Shown here piece by piece: positions 27,457 to 34,565 of a stretch of 64,000 nt of DNA. Source of the DNA: an uncultured Candidatus Melainabacteria bacterium (GTDB lineage Bacteria; Cyanobacteriota; Vampirovibrionia; Gastranaerophilales; Gastranaerophilaceae); the NCBI GenBank assembly GCA_934700385.1, contig CAKUXO010000009.1, forward strand, positions 1 through 64,000, written 5' to 3'. Position 1 is the first letter of the stretch. The number at the start of each line of letters is the position of its first letter. The notes under the pieces were generated by a model, which had not been told where the DNA came from, made no database searches, and was given only the letters and a program-made list of their open reading frames with translations. The position numbers and the translations under genes were made by a program.

Positions 27457-27484
27457 TTGCAAAAAAATATTTTTCATATACAAT
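27457..27484 (+). promoter_or_regulatory. Promoter of the putative non-coding RNA
   Basis: TTGCAA (27457-27462), 16 bases, TACAAT (27479-27484). Transcription would start near 27491. Confidence 0.6.
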
Positions 27485-27490
27485 AAATAA

Positions 27491-27707
27491 TGCGCCCTAA
27501 ATAAAAGGACGCAGCATTAACAACAACACAGTGAGTCTATTTTAAAGGTTAAGTAAAACTAGTAAATATTAAATGAAGTAAACAAACACAGTATAATTAT
27601 CTCTAAAAATAAAAAAAGACCGAGATTGAAAGTTCAAAATCGGTTATATAATGAGTCTTGTATCGTTAGTAAATCTTAAGGCCTGATTTTTAATCGGGCT
27701 TTTTTTT
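27491..27707 (+). ncRNA. Putative structured non-coding RNA of about 215 nt
   Basis: This fills the 344-base gap between rex and the rhodanese gene. It has a promoter at its left end and a strong terminator at its right end, with no credible reading frame between. Visible elements: a 5' hairpin GCGCCC/GGACGC (27492-27512), a hairpin CCGA-x2-TTGAA/TTCAA-x2-TCGG near 27620-27645, and two related segments (GAGTCT followed later by TAGTAAAT and TTAA) near 27533 and 27653. It is in the size range of 6S RNA, but I cannot recognise 6S, tmRNA, SRP RNA or RNase P RNA signatures. Confidence 0.55.
27681..27707 (+). terminator. Terminator of the putative non-coding RNA
   Basis: GCCTGAT pairs with ATCGGGC (one T-G wobble) around a five-base loop, followed by eight T. 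Confidence 0.9.
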
Positions 27708-27782
27708 ATGGTTTAATTATAACGAATATTATATAAAATTTAAATACTATGTTTGTATTATTTATTGTTTAAATTACAATAA

Positions 27783-28181
27783 TTATTCTTCTTCACTTGA
27801 TGACCTAACAACGTCCATTTTAGCCTTTTCCCAAGTCAAAAAGCCGCCATGAAGTACTTGTACAGGGTAGTTTTCATGAGCTAATTTAAAAGCAGCATAA
27901 TCAGCTAATTTGCAAAATGCGCTGTAACAATAGATTATATTAATTTTTTTCTTTTCAAACATAACTAAATGTTCTTCAAGATTTTCAAAAGGAACGTGAA
28001 TTGCAAAAGGAATGTGTCCATCTATATAATCATCATATTTTCTAACGTCAACAATATTGATGTTTTCAATATCTTCTTCGATTTTTTTCTTAAGTTCATA
28101 AGGTCCAATCATAAATGATAATTTATTCAAGAAAAATTCTTTTGCTTTTTTAAAATCATCTGTAATTAATTTTTTATCCAT
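27783..28181 (-). CDS. Rhodanese-like domain protein
   Basis: A 132-residue protein with one rhodanese domain from about residue 35: INIVDVRKYDDYIDGHIPFAIHVP (core DVRKYDDYIDGHIP) and the ending VLHGGFLTWEKA. The active-site loop reads IIYCYSAFCKLA, with Cys85 at the usual catalytic place and a second Cys90. Such domains transfer sulfane sulfur; the acceptor is unknown. The N-terminal helix of about 30 residues is extra. AAGGAG lies before the ATG. Its upstream region holds three copies of the 22-bp repeat, one over the promoter. Confidence 0.88.
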   Translation of the reverse strand: MDKKLITDDFKKAKEFFLNKLSFMIGPYELKKKIEEDIENINIVDVRKYDDYIDGHIPFAIHVPFENLEEHLVMFEKKKINIIYCYSAFCKLADYAAFKLAHENYPVQVLHGGFLTWEKAKMDVVRSSSEEE

Positions 28182-28196
28182 TTTTTCTCCTTAAAA

Positions 28197-28218
28197 TACA
28201 TCGTTTCGATTGATAACT
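28197..28218 (+). repeat. 22-bp interspersed repeat, copy 2
   Basis: TACATCG, variable TTT, CGATTGATAACT. It lies between the predicted rhodanese transcription start and its start codon. Confidence 0.8.
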
Positions 28219-28234
28219 ATAAAATACCGATAAA

Positions 28235-28264
28235 ATTATATTATTACATCGAAACGATTGGTAA
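28235..28264 (-). promoter_or_regulatory. Possible rhodanese gene promoter overlapped by a repeat copy
   Basis: On the minus strand: TTACCA (28259-28264), 18 bases, TATAAT (28235-28240). Repeat copy 3 covers the -35 box and most of the spacer; copy 2 would lie just downstream of the start of transcription. This is the arrangement expected of operators. Confidence 0.5.
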
Positions 28265-28266
28265 TT
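28245..28266 (+). repeat. 22-bp interspersed repeat, copy 3
   Basis: TACATCG, variable AAA, CGATTGGTAATT. It begins 48 bases after copy 2. Confidence 0.85.
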
Positions 28267-28290
28267 ATAATATCTTTAATTAAAATTAAA

Positions 28291-28312
28291 TAAATCGGCT
28301 CGATTGATATTG
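28291..28312 (+). repeat. 22-bp interspersed repeat, copy 4
   Basis: TAAATCG, variable GCT, CGATTGATATTG. It begins 46 bases after copy 3 and ends ten bases before the stop of the response regulator gene. Confidence 0.85.
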
Positions 28313-28321
28313 ATAATATTA

Positions 28322-29023
28322 TTAAACAATTCCCTCACGAATTGCCTTAACAGCAGCCTGTGTTCTATCATCAACAACCAGTTTTTGAATAATGTTGCAA
28401 ACATGGGCTTTTGATGTATGCTCTGAAATATGTAATATATCTGCTATTTGCTGATTAGACTTGCCATCAACTACAAGTTTTAAAACTTCATATTCTCTTT
28501 GAGTTAAATTAGCATGGGTTGATTTGAAGTTAGAGCGTGAAATTGAAGTAGTTGGAATGACATTTGGGTTTAATTCTCTTAAAATTTGAACAGCTTTTTT
28601 ATCAATCCACATCGCACCTTTTGAAACCGATTGAACAATCATATCAAGCATTTGAGCATTAATATCTTTTAGGATATAGCCATAAATGCCCATTTTCATC
28701 GCTTTATTTATAACATGCTCGTTAAGATGAGAAGTTAAAATTGCAAACTTAACATTTGGCTTTTGCGCCATTACTTTTTCAATTAAATCAAGCCCGTTGA
28801 TATCACCTAATTCAAGGTCTAATAAAACAACATCAGGATTTTGAGCTAAAATCTTACTAATACCTTCTTTGCCATTTGAAGCCTCAGCCACAACACAAAC
28901 GCAAGAAGATTTTTCAAAAAGAGATTTTATCCCGCAGCGAAAAAGTTTATGATCATCAACTAATATTATTCTTATTTTATCTTCAGTTTTTCTTGAAATT
29001 GAATCGTTAACTAAATTTTCCAT
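28322..29023 (-). CDS. NarL/LuxR family response regulator
   Basis: A 233-residue two-component regulator. The receiver domain (about 18-135) has IILVDDHKLFRCGI, phosphoacceptor Asp69 in VVLLDLELGD, and YGYILKD with the conserved Lys. The C-terminal LuxR-type helix-turn-helix has LTQREYEVLKLVVDGKSNQQIADIL (core LVVDGKSNQQIA) and SEHTSKAHVCNIIQKL. No histidine kinase gene is in the window, so it is an orphan here. AAAGGAG lies seven bases before the ATG. It may control the nearby repeat-bearing genes, but nothing in the sequence proves that. Confidence 0.94.
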   Translation of the reverse strand: MENLVNDSISRKTEDKIRIILVDDHKLFRCGIKSLFEKSSCVCVVAEASNGKEGISKILAQNPDVVLLDLELGDINGLDLIEKVMAQKPNVKFAILTSHLNEHVINKAMKMGIYGYILKDINAQMLDMIVQSVSKGAMWIDKKAVQILRELNPNVIPTTSISRSNFKSTHANLTQREYEVLKLVVDGKSNQQIADILHISEHTSKAHVCNIIQKLVVDDRTQAAVKAIREGIV

Positions 29024-29163
29024 AATATCTCCTTTATTTTGAATTTAGATTAACAGATTAAATTATTTCATTCATTGTATTAGTTAAATATTCAAAGGCT
29101 AATTATTTATAAATTTCAAAAAAGAATTAAATTAATTATTTAACGAAAAATTATAATTTGAAG

Positions 29164-29200
29164 AAAAATTTTAAGCGTCAAAATCGATTTTAAGGCGCCT
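29164..29200 (-). terminator. Possible terminator of the 476-residue protein gene
   Basis: On the minus strand AGGCG pairs with CGCTT, enclosing a 12-base palindrome AAAATCGATTTT (29180-29191), followed by AAAATTTTT. The stem is imperfect. Confidence 0.5.
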
Positions 29201-29221
29201 AAAAATTATTTTTAATATAAA

Positions 29222-30652
29222 CTATTGTCCATCTTTTTTAAAGCTCAAAATTTTGGCTTCTCGTTCTTCTTTTATAATTTCAGCCACTTCGCTTTCAGAA
29301 TATCCCTTATGAAGAAGTTCAACTTGTCTTATGGCTTCACCATAATCGTGTAATTTTACTCTTTGAGCTAAAACATCTAAAATGTCTTGTTTTTCAATGA
29401 ATTTAAAACCCTCTGGATTCTTTTTTAATTCATCTTCAAATCTTTGAACATCTTGTTCAAGGGTATCAGAAGCTAAGATATTTTTTAAAGTATGAAATTT
29501 ACCGATTTTAGCTAAAAGTTCATCAGACATTCCATTTAAAACTTGAACATTTTTTTCCATTTGTTCTTTATCAAGATAACCGATACAAATTTTTAAATCA
29601 AAATTAAGAGCTTTAGCAGGAATTCTTTTAAAGAATTTATCAGAATCAAGTTGTTTAATTATATCAAGATATTCTTTTCTTACTTCTGTCATATTAGATT
29701 TATAGTGCATTTCAAGCCTATCAGCTAATTCTTCAAGATTTTGGGGCGCTTTCATTTTAGATTTTGGAAAATCAACTGTTTTTGGTTTATAAGCGTCCCC
29801 TGCTTTATATTCAGCATATAATCCATCATTTCCATCATAATTCTGGGTTAATAGTTCGCCATAACTTTTATTATCTTTAACCCAAATATAAAAATTAGTT
29901 TGGTCAAGGTCAGGCGCAGCTTTTAAAGTAAGCGCACTCATAGCCTCATCAAAAGTTAAAGGACGAGTTAAGCCGGATTTTAATTCGCCATTTTCATCTT
30001 TTTCATCTGAAGTTAAATTATTAATCGTATCAAAATTATCAATTATATTATGAGCCACTTCTTCACAATATTTAACGTTATAAGTTTCAGCCCAAGAATC
30101 AGAAACATGGTGATTATTTTTAGATATTTCTTTTGCTGTTTCAAGGCTGATATCACCCCTTAAAACCATTCCTGCGGTTACTATATCAAAATTATTTTCA
30201 TTAATCATTGTAGCAAGTTCTACTGGAGTGAAAGTGGCTTCTCCTAGATTTCTTGAGTTACTTGAAAATGTACCATTTGAATATGAAAAAGGTATTTGAG
30301 AAAATGGCTCAAATTGCATATAATAATCATTCATTTCATAGGCTTGATATAAAATAGCATCGCTTGGGGTTAAATTTTTATCAGTATTAATGTAATGGGC
30401 AGGATAGCCGTCATCACAACCATTAACCAATTCATCAAATTTTTCACCGGAACCATATTCTTCATAAAGCTCACTAGCTTCTTCTTTTGTTAAACCCGTG
30501 GCTTTTAATTCATTAATAATATCATTTTTCTTTTTTGCCTCACTAAAAGAAATATCTATTATATCAGGCTTTTGAGCAAGAGAAACTTTTTTATCAATTT
30601 TTTTATTAGCGCTAAATTTAACAGGATTAATGTTTAAAGAATTTAATTCCAT
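29222..30652 (-). CDS. Protein of unknown function with short N-terminal NPVKFSANKK motif
   Basis: I do not recognise a family. The 476-residue, acidic, mainly helical protein has no signal peptide. It starts MELNSLNINPVKFSANKK, a short Asn-rich segment like those of several other unknown proteins here. A predicted EF-hand-free helical part (about 50-75, KATGLTKEEASELYEEYG) resembles a small UBA- or EF-like helical pair; the middle mentions no catalytic motif. The C-terminal 100 residues are amphipathic helices with coiled-coil character. AAAAAGG lies in front of the ATG. It could be an exported or surface protein, which is a guess from the N-terminus. Confidence 0.75.
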   Translation of the reverse strand: MELNSLNINPVKFSANKKIDKKVSLAQKPDIIDISFSEAKKKNDIINELKATGLTKEEASELYEEYGSGEKFDELVNGCDDGYPAHYINTDKNLTPSDAILYQAYEMNDYYMQFEPFSQIPFSYSNGTFSSNSRNLGEATFTPVELATMINENNFDIVTAGMVLRGDISLETAKEISKNNHHVSDSWAETYNVKYCEEVAHNIIDNFDTINNLTSDEKDENGELKSGLTRPLTFDEAMSALTLKAAPDLDQTNFYIWVKDNKSYGELLTQNYDGNDGLYAEYKAGDAYKPKTVDFPKSKMKAPQNLEELADRLEMHYKSNMTEVRKEYLDIIKQLDSDKFFKRIPAKALNFDLKICIGYLDKEQMEKNVQVLNGMSDELLAKIGKFHTLKNILASDTLEQDVQRFEDELKKNPEGFKFIEKQDILDVLAQRVKLHDYGEAIRQVELLHKGYSESEVAEIIKEEREAKILSFKKDGQ

Positions 30653-30833
30653 TGGTTTTCCTTTTTGATGGCTACAACGTTTTAAAACAAATGAATTAAA
30701 ATGATTGCCAAAAATTGAAAAAAGTTTAAGAAATGTTTCACCTTTTAAAATCGCTTTTAAGAGAGGTAAAATATTAAAGTAATATAATTAATCATTTTTC
30801 TTAAAATTTAAAAAAGTACATAATATACATTAT

Positions 30834-30855
30834 CAATACCTATCGTTTTGATTTA
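30834..30855 (-). repeat. 22-bp interspersed repeat, copy 5 (degenerate core)
   Basis: Read on the minus strand: TAAATCA, AAA, CGATAGGTATTG. The first half of the core has A for G; the other arm is exact. It is about 90 bases before the next start codon. Confidence 0.7.
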
Positions 30856-30929
30856 ATATCAACCTATAACCCTTTAACACTAAGGCTTGTTAAAATGACT
30901 CCTAACAGGCTTAAATTTTAATTTTAAAG

Positions 30930-30938
30930 TGTTATAAT
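30930..30938 (+). promoter_or_regulatory. Extended -10 promoter of the FAD oxidoreductase gene, predicted leaderless
   Basis: TGT-TATAAT (30930-30938), then exactly six bases to the ATG at 30945. No clear -35 box and no Shine-Dalgarno. Confidence 0.6.
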
Positions 30939-30944
30939 TAACTT

Positions 30945-32234
30945 ATGGAAAATTCTTTTAATTTAAAATATGATATTGTGATTGTTGGTGGCGGAACATC
31001 TGGATGTGCTGCAGCATATAATTCAGCTAAACTTGGTTTTAAAACGCTTTTAGTTGAAAAAAATAACTTTTTAGGCGGATTAATGACAGCTGGGCTTGTT
31101 GTTCCTGTAATGAAATCATCTCTTGATGAAACAAATTCTGACTATTATAAAGTTCTTGTTTCAAAAATGAAAGAGTATAATGCTCAAATTACATATTTTG
31201 ATAATAACGATGGATGGTTTAATCCTGAAATATTAAAAATTGCGCTTGATGATATTTTATTTTCAAGTGAAATTTCAAAAAATCTCGATATTCTTTTTGA
31301 AACAACTGTTGATAAAGTTTTTACTAAAGATGGGGTTATAGAAAACATTATTTTAAATTCAAACCTATTATCTATACCAATCGAAGCGATGTATTATATT
31401 GACGCAACAGGTTCAGCTGAATTTTCAATCAAAGCAGGATGTGAACTTTTAAAAGATACTTCTATAAAACAACAAAATACACTTCGCTTTGTTTTAGGTA
31501 ATGTTAATATAGAACAATTTTGCGATTTTATAACTTCTATTGATAAAGATAGGAATATTACCAATACCTATCGAAACGATGTAAATACTAGAAACGAATT
31601 GCATTTTACCACTGCATCAACTTGGGATGAAAATAAAACTTGGGCAGTTGACAGCTTGCTTAAAAAGGGGGTTGAAGATGGAATTTTAAAAGAAGAAGAT
31701 AGAAGTTACTTTCAAATTTTTTCTATAGCAGGCTCAGCTAATGAAGTCGCCTTTAATTGCCCTAGAATTAATAACTTTATAGATAATCCTTTTAAATATT
31801 CTCTTGAATTAATTAACGCAAGAAAGGCTATTTATAGGCTATACAAGTTTGTTAAGAAATATTTTAAAGGCTTTGAAAATTCAACAATTGTTAATATTGC
31901 CACACAAACCGGTATTAGAGAACAAAACAGGGTAAAAACCAAATATATCTACAAAAAAGAAGATTTAATTTCATCTAAAAAGTTTGAAAACCCTGTTTTA
32001 AAGGCAAATTACCCTATCGATATTCATTCTAAAGACAAAAATGGCTCGATTTTACAAAAAAATGTGTCTTATGAACTTCCGCTTGAAAGTTTAATTAGCT
32101 ATAATTTTCAAAATCTGTTTGTTATTGGTAAAATAATTGGTGCAGAATTTGAAGCCCATAGCGCTCTTAGAGTTCAAAAAAGTTGTATGTCTATGGGTGA
32201 AGCAATTGTTAAATATATTAAGAAAAATTATTAA
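30945..32234 (+). CDS. FAD-dependent oxidoreductase (FAD_oxidored-type)
   Basis: A 429-residue flavoprotein. The FAD-binding motif IVIVGGGTSGCAAAYNSAKLG is at residues 11-31, followed by LLVEKNNFLGGLMTAGLVVPV, typical of a family of FAD-dependent oxidoreductases with unknown substrates. A second conserved part is YIDATGSAEFSIKAGCEL, and the C-terminal FAD motif is LFVIGKIIGAEFEAHSALRVQKSCMSMGEA (core SALRVQKSCMSMG). Related proteins contain fused domains or occur with glycan genes, but none is seen here. Two copies of the 22-bp repeat lie inside the gene, in different reading frames. Confidence 0.85.
   Translation: MENSFNLKYDIVIVGGGTSGCAAAYNSAKLGFKTLLVEKNNFLGGLMTAGLVVPVMKSSLDETNSDYYKVLVSKMKEYNAQITYFDNNDGWFNPEILKIALDDILFSSEISKNLDILFETTVDKVFTKDGVIENIILNSNLLSIPIEAMYYIDATGSAEFSIKAGCELLKDTSIKQQNTLRFVLGNVNIEQFCDFITSIDKDRNITNTYRNDVNTRNELHFTTASTWDENKTWAVDSLLKKGVEDGILKEEDRSYFQIFSIAGSANEVAFNCPRINNFIDNPFKYSLELINARKAIYRLYKFVKKYFKGFENSTIVNIATQTGIREQNRVKTKYIYKKEDLISSKKFENPVLKANYPIDIHSKDKNGSILQKNVSYELPLESLISYNFQNLFVIGKIIGAEFEAHSALRVQKSCMSMGEAIVKYIKKNY
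31372..31393 (-). repeat. 22-bp interspersed repeat, copy 6 (inside the FAD oxidoreductase gene)
   Basis: Read on the minus strand: TACATCG, variable CTT, CGATTGGTATAG. On the coding strand it encodes part of SIPIEAMYY. Confidence 0.8.
31562..31583 (-). repeat. 22-bp interspersed repeat, copy 7 (inside the FAD oxidoreductase gene)
   Basis: Read on the minus strand: TACATCG, variable TTT, CGATAGGTATTG, an exact consensus match. It encodes part of TNTYRNDVN, in a frame different from copy 6. Confidence 0.85.
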
Positions 32235-32296
32235 TTTTAGGCAATTAATTTATAAAATTTCAGTTTATATTAATGTAGGCCATTACAGGAAAAGTC

Positions 32297-33169
32297 ATGA
32301 AACCAATTACTTTAAAAGAATTACGTCCGATTTTAAGTACGCCAAGAATATCTAAAAAGGTAAACATCAACCAAGTATCTGAAAAATTGGCAAAATTTGA
32401 AACTTCTGGAATTACTCCAAGCAATTGGCAAGCCCTTAAAGGAGTTAAAAAGACAATAATTCCAAAACTAAATATGCCAAAACCAGAGGATTTCATTGAT
32501 TTTACAAAATCAACTTTTGAAAGACCAAATGAAGCCTATGAAAATTATTATAAAGCCTTAAGTCAAGAATGTTTTGATGAAAACGGCAAACTTAAAAAAT
32601 CAATTACAGATTATTTTGATACTAAAAAATTTAACTTACCTGATAAAAATGGTAAAACAAAACCTCAAACTTTAGCAAAATTCTTCACTGATAACGTTGA
32701 AACTCCTGCTAGTGACGCAAATTGGGAAAACAAAAACTTATATCATGCTACATTTATAAGACAAACTGCCGAAAAAATTCAAACAGAAGGTTTTGACTTT
32801 GATAAAGTTTCAAGGGCAAAATATGGCCCAGGGATGTATTTAACTCAATCTGAAGGTGAAGCAAGAAACTATGGCTCAAGTGTCTTATCGTGCGATGTTT
32901 CAGGAAGAAGGGCACATGTTTCAAGTCCATTTTATGAAAAAATGGAAAACTCAAACATTTCAGGTATTATTTCAGATGATTTAAAAATTGATACCGCCCC
33001 AATTAGAGATTACAAAATTTTTAACGCTAATCAAAACTTTATAAGTAAAATTTTAGGTGAATACACAAGAAACTTCTTTGTAGATAAACTTGGAGTGGAT
33101 TTATTAACCTGTAGAGTCGGGGTTGTATTATTAAACGGCGATAGTTTAAAAATTAAAAAGATTTTATAA
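32297..33169 (+). CDS. Protein with ADP-ribosyltransferase-like (PARP-type fold) domain
   Basis: A 290-residue protein. The first 135 residues are polar with no clear domain. From about 145 the sequence fits the ADP-ribosyltransferase fold: NLYHATFIRQTAEKIQTEGF (core LYHAT, His150) in the place of the first NAD motif, then GPGMYLTQSEGEARNYG (Gly177-Tyr181 is GPGMY), like the GxGxY(F/L)A motif of PARP-type enzymes, and a beta-strand SSVLSCDVSGRRAHV. A third catalytic Glu is not certain; Glu264 in KILGEYT is one candidate. It has no signal peptide. AGGA lies before the ATG. An effector, toxin or housekeeping role are all open. Confidence 0.6.
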   Translation: MKPITLKELRPILSTPRISKKVNINQVSEKLAKFETSGITPSNWQALKGVKKTIIPKLNMPKPEDFIDFTKSTFERPNEAYENYYKALSQECFDENGKLKKSITDYFDTKKFNLPDKNGKTKPQTLAKFFTDNVETPASDANWENKNLYHATFIRQTAEKIQTEGFDFDKVSRAKYGPGMYLTQSEGEARNYGSSVLSCDVSGRRAHVSSPFYEKMENSNISGIISDDLKIDTAPIRDYKIFNANQNFISKILGEYTRNFFVDKLGVDLLTCRVGVVLLNGDSLKIKKIL

Positions 33170-33171
33170 AA

Positions 33172-34500
33172 CTATTTTCCAATACAAAAATTAGAAAAAA
33201 TATCATCTAAAATTGTATCAGTTAAAACAGCGCCCGTTATTTCATCCAGCGCTAAAATTGAATCTTTTAAATCATAAGCCAATAAATCAGAACAATCCAT
33301 TTCATTTTGTGATGTTAAAAGGGCATTATTCAGACTGTCTTTTGCTTTAATTAAACAAGTTTGCTGACGCTTATTTGTTGTGTATGTTGTGTCATTAGGA
33401 ATTAAAGTTTTAATTTTATCTATAATCAAACCTTTTAATTTATCTATATTTAAACCAGTCTTAGAACTTATTTCGATGGCGTCATTTGGGTTAGTTTGCG
33501 CTAAATCTGCTTTTGTTTTAACAAAAATTTTAGTTTTATTTTTTGCCATTTCTAAAAGTTTTTCGTCAATTTCATCTTTTGAATTTTCAAAAAGAAATAA
33601 AATAATATCAGATACTTCAATTTCATTTAAAGAATTTTCTATTCCGATTTTTTCAACAGTATCAGCTTCTTCTTTTTTTCTAATACCTGCTGTATCAACA
33701 ATATTAACTAAATATCCATCTAAATTAAGAGTTTCTTTAATGGTATCTCTGGTAGTTCCAGCAATTTCAGTAACAATTGCTCTTGAATAGTTTAATAATG
33801 CGTTAAATAAAGAACTTTTACCAACATTAGGTTTTCCAATTAAAGCAATATTAAAGCCATCACGAATGAAATTGTGGCTTTTAGAGTTAGATAAAATTTC
33901 ATCAATTTTAAGAATATTATCGTTACACATCGAAACGATGTAATTTTTATCAACTTCTTTTACATCTTCAGGAAAATCAATTGAAGCAATTAATTTTGAA
34001 TAAACTTCAATTAAACTTGATTTTATTTCAGATATTTTTTTACTTAAATATCCTTCAAGGTTAGATAATGAATTACTAGCAGACTTTGCGCTTTTTGCTT
34101 GAATAACATCTAAAACCGCCTCTGCTTGAGATAAATCTATTCTATGGTTTAAAAATGCTCTTTTTGTAAATTCGCCACGTTGAGCAATTCTTGCCCCTTT
34201 AGAAATAATTAATTCTAATATTTCATTAATAATTACAATAGAACCATGGGTTTGAATTTCAATAACATCCTCACCGGTATAGCTTTTAGGCGCTCTAAAT
34301 GGTAATAAAATAACCTCGTCTAGCTTATTTTTATGGTCATCTAAAATATGCCCATAACAAATTTTTCTATCAATTATTTTATTTGAAAAAATTTCAGAAG
34401 CTATTTTAAAGGCGCTATCGCCCGATATTCTTATAATTCCAACCGCACCTTGAGATAGTGGGGTAATTATTGCAACAATTGTATCAAAATTATTTTCCAT
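33172..34500 (-). CDS. mnmE: tRNA uridine-5-carboxymethylaminomethyl modification GTPase
   Basis: MnmE works with MnmG to modify wobble uridines. The 442-residue protein has the N-terminal folate-binding domain (DTIVAIITPLSQGAVGIIRISG, core PLSQGAVGIIRISG), a helical domain, and an inserted G domain with GKPNVGKS (222-229), DTAG in VNIVDTAGIRKKEEADT, and ends with the expected C-x-G-K motif (CIGK, 439-442). The ATG is six bases after an extended -10 box, without a Shine-Dalgarno. It is divergent from yidC, a common neighbour near bacterial origins. One partial copy of the 22-bp repeat lies in the helical part. Confidence 0.97.
   Translation of the reverse strand: MENNFDTIVAIITPLSQGAVGIIRISGDSAFKIASEIFSNKIIDRKICYGHILDDHKNKLDEVILLPFRAPKSYTGEDVIEIQTHGSIVIINEILELIISKGARIAQRGEFTKRAFLNHRIDLSQAEAVLDVIQAKSAKSASNSLSNLEGYLSKKISEIKSSLIEVYSKLIASIDFPEDVKEVDKNYIVSMCNDNILKIDEILSNSKSHNFIRDGFNIALIGKPNVGKSSLFNALLNYSRAIVTEIAGTTRDTIKETLNLDGYLVNIVDTAGIRKKEEADTVEKIGIENSLNEIEVSDIILFLFENSKDEIDEKLLEMAKNKTKIFVKTKADLAQTNPNDAIEISSKTGLNIDKLKGLIIDKIKTLIPNDTTYTTNKRQQTCLIKAKDSLNNALLTSQNEMDCSDLLAYDLKDSILALDEITGAVLTDTILDDIFSNFCIGK
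33922..33943 (-). repeat. 22-bp interspersed repeat, copy 8 (inside mnmE; exact core, changed right arm)
   Basis: Read on the minus strand: TACATCG, variable TTT, CGATGTGTAACG. The core and left arm are exact; the right arm differs. The mnmE coding strand reads the same way and encodes NYIVSMCND. Confidence 0.65.
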
Positions 34501-34506
34501 AGGTAA

Positions 34507-34515
34507 ATTTTAACA
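34507..34515 (-). promoter_or_regulatory. Extended -10 promoter of mnmE, predicted leaderless
   Basis: On the minus strand TGT-TAAAAT (34515-34507), then six bases to the ATG at 34500. No Shine-Dalgarno and no clear -35 box. Confidence 0.6.
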
Positions 34516-34565
34516 TGTTTATAGTAAAATTAATACAAGATTATTATGACTAAGAGGAGAAATTA

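Larger units (their letters stand above)
30653..30944. other. Intergenic region between divergent genes, with one repeat copy
   Basis: About 290 bases without a gene. It holds copy 5 of the 22-bp repeat (30834-30855), a possible hairpin (GCTTGTTA with TAACAGGC, near 30884-30910) and, at its right end, the promoter of the FAD oxidoreductase gene. I see nothing else in it. Confidence 0.6.

Noticed and set aside
27761..27783. TTATTGT/ACAATAA hairpin at the end of the rhodanese gene as a terminator
   Set aside because: The stem is almost all A-T and no T run follows; too weak to list.
32030..32060. Sequence TGGCTCGATTTTACA as a further copy of the 22-bp repeat
   Set aside because: It shares only GCTCGAT with copy 4 and lacks the other core half and the right arm.
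32137..32355. 72-codon plus-strand frame over the end of the FAD oxidoreductase gene
   Set aside because: It overlaps two better genes in another frame and has no start signal.
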